Part shown: positions 59,580 to 64,000 of the stretch, piece by piece | How positions within the stretch are numbered: position 1 is the stretch's first letter | Layout: the number at the start of each line of letters is the position of its first letter | NCBI RefSeq assembly: GCF_041146395.1 | Contig: NC_091001.1 | Coordinates: forward strand, 104,306,965-104,370,964 | Length of the DNA: 64,000 nucleotides | Reading direction: 5' to 3' | Source of the DNA: Eulemur rufifrons | Taxonomy: Eukaryota > Chordata > Mammalia > Primates > Lemuridae | Translations under genes and position numbers: made by a program | Notes under the pieces: model-generated | What the model was told of the DNA's origin: nothing | Database searches by the model: none | The model's input: the letters and a program-made list of their open reading frames with translations, nothing else

Positions 59580-59780
59580 TTAAAAAATCACATTTACAGA
59601 AAATTTCCTAATGACATGGGAAAATATTTATGATAAAATGTTAAGTTAAAGAAGCAGAAAGACATGGACATAATCTATAAATTATGTGTGTGTTTGAATG
59701 TTAACAATAATTATCTCTGAATGGTGAGATTGGCCAATTATTAGTGAATTTAATAAATATCAAATGCCACTTAGATAAAA
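59580..59780 (+). mobile_element. L1ME-type 3' UTR fragment
   Basis: 'taatgacatgggaaaatatt tatgataaaatgttaagtta aagaagcag' followed by 'gttaacaataattatctctg aatggtgaga' is the 3' UTR of old L1 elements. Confidence 0.8.
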
Positions 59781-59799
59781 AGACTTGTGACAAAAAAGC

Positions 59800-59950
59800 A
59801 AGCGGAAGATCCAGAATTTAGTCCTGGTTCACCAACCAATCAACTGAATGACACTGAGTAGATTCATTCACCTCTTTGGCCTCAGTTTTCCCATATCTGA
59901 AATGAAGTGGTGAATGAGAAAAGTAACCTACACTTTTCCACCATGACCTG
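59800..59950 (+). mobile_element. MIR SINE
   Basis: 'atccagaatttagtcctggt', 'ctctttggcctcagttttcc' and 'catatctgaaatgaagtggt' follow forward MIR. Confidence 0.65.
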
Positions 59951-60207
59951 TACCAGTGGAGGTGGGGGGCAGTGGGTTCCATGTCTTTCATACCAACTTT
60001 ACCCAAAACAGCTACTGTTCATCTAAATACACAGTTATATACTTTCTAAAGTCACTGCTGCTGTATTTTATGTAATTTTGATATGGACAATTATACAATT
60101 GGCCTGTTTTCCTTCTTGCATTGGGATTAAGAAGTTCAAGGCCAAAGACAGTCCTCACCTGTAGTTACTACCTTACCCCAATTACCTGTTATGTTTTTCT
60201 CTCTTCC

Positions 60208-60238
60208 ACACACAGGAGATTCACACTCTCCTGTGTGT
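60208..60238. repeat. Perfect hairpin inverted repeat
   Basis: Arms ACACACAGGAGA (60,208-60,219) and TCTCCTGTGTGT (60,227-60,238) are exact reverse complements around a 7-base loop TTCACAC. Confidence 0.95.
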
Positions 60239-61169
60239 ATCTCCAATCCTTTTCGGAAGGGGCAGAGTTTTAATGACAAGGCTTAAATGTCATTTGGGTC
60301 AAAGCTGGGACTGATTCTCCAATCACCATGGAAACTCATAGGAAACTATTAAATGAGTGAAAATCTGGAAATAATTTATGGAAAACACCCTTTATCTACC
60401 TGGTTCCTGAATGTCTTATTACATAAACAAGCAGCAGAGCCAGAACATGGGAATGTGCTAGATGTTTTTCATTACAGAGACAGGCCCTTCTGTTCCAGCA
60501 TCAACACATGAGAGCCTTCACCTGCTGGACTGGACCGATTCTCCTTCCAACAGAACCAAACCACCACCACCAAAAACACGAAACATCTTATAATATAGGT
60601 GCCCCGCCCTTGGGGTCTATGTCATTGATTTTTCTCATCCGAAGAATAAATGCAAGCTCCTCATCCAAGCCAAGTATTGGAGATTACACATACAAGAAGA
60701 TTTGCTAATTGATTTACTAAAGTAAAGAAGAAATAAAACTGCTTAGCTCAGTCTTCAAATCAGGAAGGAGATCTTGTTAGAGAGTTAAAAGGAAACTCAT
60801 TTATACCTTATCTTTGAATTCTGGTTCTGTGATATCTCATTCTGGTTGATCTCCACCTAGAAGCAGCAGGAAACATTATCCACCAGATGCTCATGGATGT
60901 AGGCACCGGTCAGAGTAGGAAGAAAAACCATTCGCCAGGGTGCAGAGTCACCAGGAGGCAGAAATGGGTCCTACTCCCTTATCAGTCAAACAGCCCTGGC
61001 CTCCGTCTGGACTGGAATCCATCCTCTGCCCTCTAGGAAGCTCTTTAGTGGGTCCCGAGACTGGTATCCTCTGTCCATCCCAAGGCCAGAGAGGGCTCCT
61101 GTACAGCATGGACGTCCGCTGCCCACAGGCCAAACACTCTACTCACTTCTAGTTTTCACCGTCTGCTGC
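60239..61169. other. Unassigned stretch, no gene seen
   Basis: Unique sequence; no recognised element. Confidence 0.35.
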
Positions 61170-62165
61170 GTAGCCTGACCTGAAGGGCTTCATCAGTCTT
61201 TTCCCTCCCAGACTTTCCTGCCACATTAGACACATTGACCATCACCTCCTTCCTGGAATCAATTGCCTTTCCTTGAGAGAAGTTCCTCCTGTATCTCTGG
61301 ATTCTCCTTTGCAGATACCTTCATGCATTCTCCTCACCACTGTCCCGCATGTCCCAACCTTCTTCTCTCATTGCGTGTGCCCCTGACTGATGCATTTCTT
61401 CCCTATGGCTTTGACAACAACCTGAACCTATGACTCCTCTCTAGCCCTCTCTTCTGCATTTACAACCCTTCAATTCAATTGCCCACCGAATATTTCCACT
61501 TAGATTTCTCACATATTAAATGCCAGGAGCTCAAACCTAAACGTACTCCGTTGCCCCTAAAACCTCTTTCATCATCTCTTGTGTTCTCTCTCCTGGTGAA
61601 AGGCATCACCATCCAGCCAAATAACTGGGTCAGGAATCTGGGAGTCAGCCTCGATCCTCCCTCTCCCAACCCTGTCTAGCCAACCACAGGGTGATGTCAG
61701 TTCTTGTTCCTAGGCATTTCTTGAAGCTTCCCTCTCTCCACGTTCCCATGTCACTGTCCTGCTGGTTCAGGCTGCCATCTTCTCTCAGCTGAATAAGTAA
61801 AAGAGCCTCCTTCCTGGTCTCCCCATGCTTCCCTTCCTGTGGTCCTTGCATATTCTGTCAAGAGATCACATAACGGAAGTCTGGCCATATTCTTTCGGGC
61901 TGAAGTTTATTCATCTTTCATGATCAAGCTCAATTACCACTTTCTCTGGGAAGCCTTTCTTGACTTCTATTATAATCTGAGTTAATTCCCCCATCTCTGT
62001 CTTCCCAAAGTACCTCATGTAAATTTGCCCCCATCGCAGCATGTTCTGCGCTTCCTGTGACTTCAGTCACCTGGGGCCTCCCCACGAGACGCTCAGCTCC
62101 TCTGGCACAGGGTCTGTCTCCGTCTTTTTAATCCTCAGAGCCTAACACGCTACCTGGCAGGAATG
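61170..62165 (+). mobile_element. L2 LINE, longest copy
   Basis: A nearly 1-kb L2-like region: 'atttccacttagatttctca', 'ccaggagctcaaacctaaac', 'caccatccagccaaataact', 'gtctggccatattctttcgg', 'aagctcaattaccactttct ctgggaagcctttcttgact', ending 'gctcagctcctctggcacag' and 'gctacctggcaggaatgg'. Stops in all frames; no ORF2 remains. Confidence 0.65.
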
Positions 62166-62194
62166 GGCTTATCAACTTGAGACAGGGAGGGAGG

Positions 62195-62340
62195 GAGGCA
62201 GGGCAGCTGGGTCCTGGACCAGCTCCCCCGTGACTCCCACATGACCCAGAGCAGGCCATTTTAATTCTTTGACCCTCAGTTTACTTGTCTGCAAAATGAG
62301 CTGTTACTTCCATTGAAGACCGAAGTGTTCCAGTTGGCAA
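62195..62340 (+). mobile_element. MIR SINE fragment
   Basis: 'cagagcaggccattttaatt', 'ctttgaccctcagtttactt' and 'gtctgcaaaatgagctgtta' match MIR. Confidence 0.6.
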
Positions 62341-62888
62341 TTGCCAAGCACAATGCTCCTCTCAGTGCTGTCATAGATGTGACCCGGCCCTGTCCTGTTC
62401 TGGGACCTTGTGGTCAGAATCGTGTTTTCCTGTCCCTGTTCTGCAGCAGTGACAGATGGCTCCCTTCTAATGCATTTGCTGCAGCTCCTCTATTATTTAT
62501 GTGCCCCCGCACACTTCTCCTGGGTCTCCTGAGCTCTGGGAAAAGTGTATTTCTAATCCCAGCTGAGTTAGAAAGGTGGAGAAAGACACACTTCTCCAAC
62601 CCACAGCTTTTCCAGAGATTTCCTGTCTTATGGAATACATCGCATTGTTTTGGGGTCTGTGTGCACCAAGCATCCTTTACATGGATAATTTTAGCCCCAA
62701 ACTCCACATTTTTCATGATTAACTGAGAAATAGTTCTATCTTCCTTTGGCTATGAGTGCCTGGGCTCCATATTCTGTTTCTTATACCCCTCCTCTCATCC
62801 CCATCCAGAGCTATGATGTGAGGGTCATTCTCAGGAGAAATGCAAAGTTTACATCAATAAAAACTTATTGTAATGATATGCTGTTTTT
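62341..62888. other. Unassigned stretch, no gene seen
   Basis: Unique sequence. A 137-codon plus frame (62,313-62,726) overlaps a 100-codon minus frame; no domain recognised. Confidence 0.4.
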
Positions 62889-63196
62889 TTAAGCTTTTTG
62901 TTGTTGTTGTTGTTATGAGACAGAGTCTCACTCCATTGCCCTGAGTAGACTGTCATGGCATCAGCCTAGTTCACAGCAATCTCGAACTCCTGGGCTCAAG
63001 GGATCCTCCTGCCTCAGCCTCCCGAGTAGCTGGGACTACAAGTGCACACCACGGCACCGAGCTAGTTTTTCTGTTTTTAGGAGAGACGGGATCTCGCTCT
63101 TGCTCAGGCTTATCTAGAACTCCTGAGCTCAAGCAATCTTCCCGCCTCGGCCTCCCAGAGTGCTGGGATTATAGGTGTGAGCCACCGCGCCCGGCT
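62889..63196 (-). mobile_element. Alu SINE, reverse, strepsirrhine-type without long linker
   Basis: Reverse dimer from a (GTT)n-interrupted T tail to GCGCCCGGC. In the sense orientation it carries 'gagcaagagcgaga' and 'ttgctgtgaactaggctgat', as in the other lemur-type copies, but lacks their extended linker, so it looks like an intermediate form. Confidence 0.93.
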
Positions 63197-63296
63197 GAGT
63201 ATGTTGGGATATTTGGTCAGTGAGAAGAGCTATAGGCAACATAAATGTGATGGGTGCCCACCAGTCAAACAGATCTGGACGCAGAGGGAGACTAGG

Positions 63297-63313
63297 TAAC
63301 CCTAACCCTAACC
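63297..63313. repeat. Short interstitial telomere-like tract
   Basis: TAACCCTAACCCTAACC: nearly three perfect CCCTAA units about 100 bp from the Alu end. Confidence 0.9.
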
Positions 63314-64000
63314 TTCACCACAAAGCAGTGTCTGAGATGTGGCAAAAATAGCTCAGCGTCAAGCGTCTGCTCTGGCGTGCGTGGCAATGGGAAGGAAGAT
63401 GGTCATAAAAAAGGCTAAATCTTCATCTTCCACAGTGGGAAGTCAATAGATTAGTTCTAAAACTGTCACATCAAGAAACAATATGTTGCTGAAAGAGGTG
63501 GAGGAAAATGACAAGAGTCAACCAAAATAGTTAAAAGTCATTGCCTCTGGGGAAAAGAAAACAGGGGAGAGAGGTTGGGAGAGACTGTCGCTTTTCATAA
63601 GATGCCTTGTGGAATTTTTTAAATGGTATGCGTGTATAGCTTTGATAAAAGTTAAAAACTAAATGAAAGAAAAAATAACTTCTCAGTGGACTCGAGTCAC
63701 GGCCAGTGTGTCGACGTCAGTGACCTGGGCCACTGGCCATCGTGGCATCGGATGCAGCAGCCCTTTTAGAAATCCTTTCCCACCCCACCCTCCAGTCCCA
63801 TTGCAACGACCCTGCCCTGTCGTTCTGCTCATGCACACCCCAAGATTCCGCAGCAGCTAGATTGAGGTTCACCTTGAGAAACCCGGGTGACTTTGGTCTT
63901 CAGCAACATTGCAGACTGTAGCTGGGATCCAGCTCAGGCCAGCTCAGCCCCAGCTGGAATGCAGGGCAGAGCATGGGGTCCCTGCAGGAGGACTTGGTGC
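63314..64000. other. Unassigned stretch to window end, no gene seen
   Basis: Unique sequence; no recognised repeat or coding signature. Confidence 0.35.

Overview
The window is a gene-poor stretch of nuclear genome from a strepsirrhine primate, most likely a lemur. Two Alu elements (7,891-8,224 and 54,890-55,228) have the lemur-type right arm (TTGCTGTGAGCTAGGCT...ACGGCAC), the 'GAGCAAGAGCGAGACC' left-arm variant and an enlarged A-rich linker. The rest is typical mammalian euchromatin: many decayed MIR and L2 copies, L1M tails, MLT1/MLT2-type LTRs, hAT-Charlie and Tigger fossils, and scattered microsatellites.

I find no protein-coding gene, no exon set, no tRNA or other structured RNA gene, and no processed pseudogene that I can support. 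The longest open frames (up to about 217 codons) lie in GC-rich sequence, microsatellites or transposon fossils and look like chance frames. The window is best read as intergenic or deep-intronic DNA, possibly part of a regulatory landscape. All repeat calls are by eye against remembered consensus sequences; boundaries are good to about 10-30 bp and subfamily names are tentative.

Layout. 0-9 kb: MIRs, an Alu monomer, an MLT1 LTR, an L1M tail, two further LTR fragments and the first lemur Alu. 9-19 kb: L2 and MIR debris, a CT/CA microsatellite and a CTCF-like word at 13.17 kb. 19.64-20.11 kb: a clear orphan CpG island of about 460 bp carrying four CDX/HOX-like words and an inverted GATA pair. 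20-31 kb: mostly unique, with MIR and L2; the CDX-like and GATA words of the island recur at 22.3 and 24.5 kb. 31-40 kb: L2, MIR, an ERVL-type LTR and two adjacent MER5A-like elements. 40.1-42.3 kb: unique, CpG-enriched sequence with SOX-, FOX-, GATA- and CDX-like words. 43.95 kb: three nuclear-receptor half-sites in two overlapping DR1 spacings. 44.9-46.1 kb: a Tigger fossil split by an Alu, then an L1 tail. 46-53 kb: MIR/L2, an E-box/SOX element, a hAT fossil and an LTR. 53-64 kb: Alu inside a MIR, L1 and MLT1 remnants, two perfect inverted repeats, a long L2, an antisense Alu and a short telomere-like tract.

The most interesting non-repeat signal is the repeated co-occurrence of CDX-like (GCCATAAA), GATA (CCTTATCTCC), FOX (TGTTTAC) and nuclear-receptor DR1 words in unique sequence between about 19.6 and 44.0 kb. 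It resembles an endoderm/gut-type cis-regulatory cluster, but that is an inference from sequence words alone and needs conservation and chromatin data.
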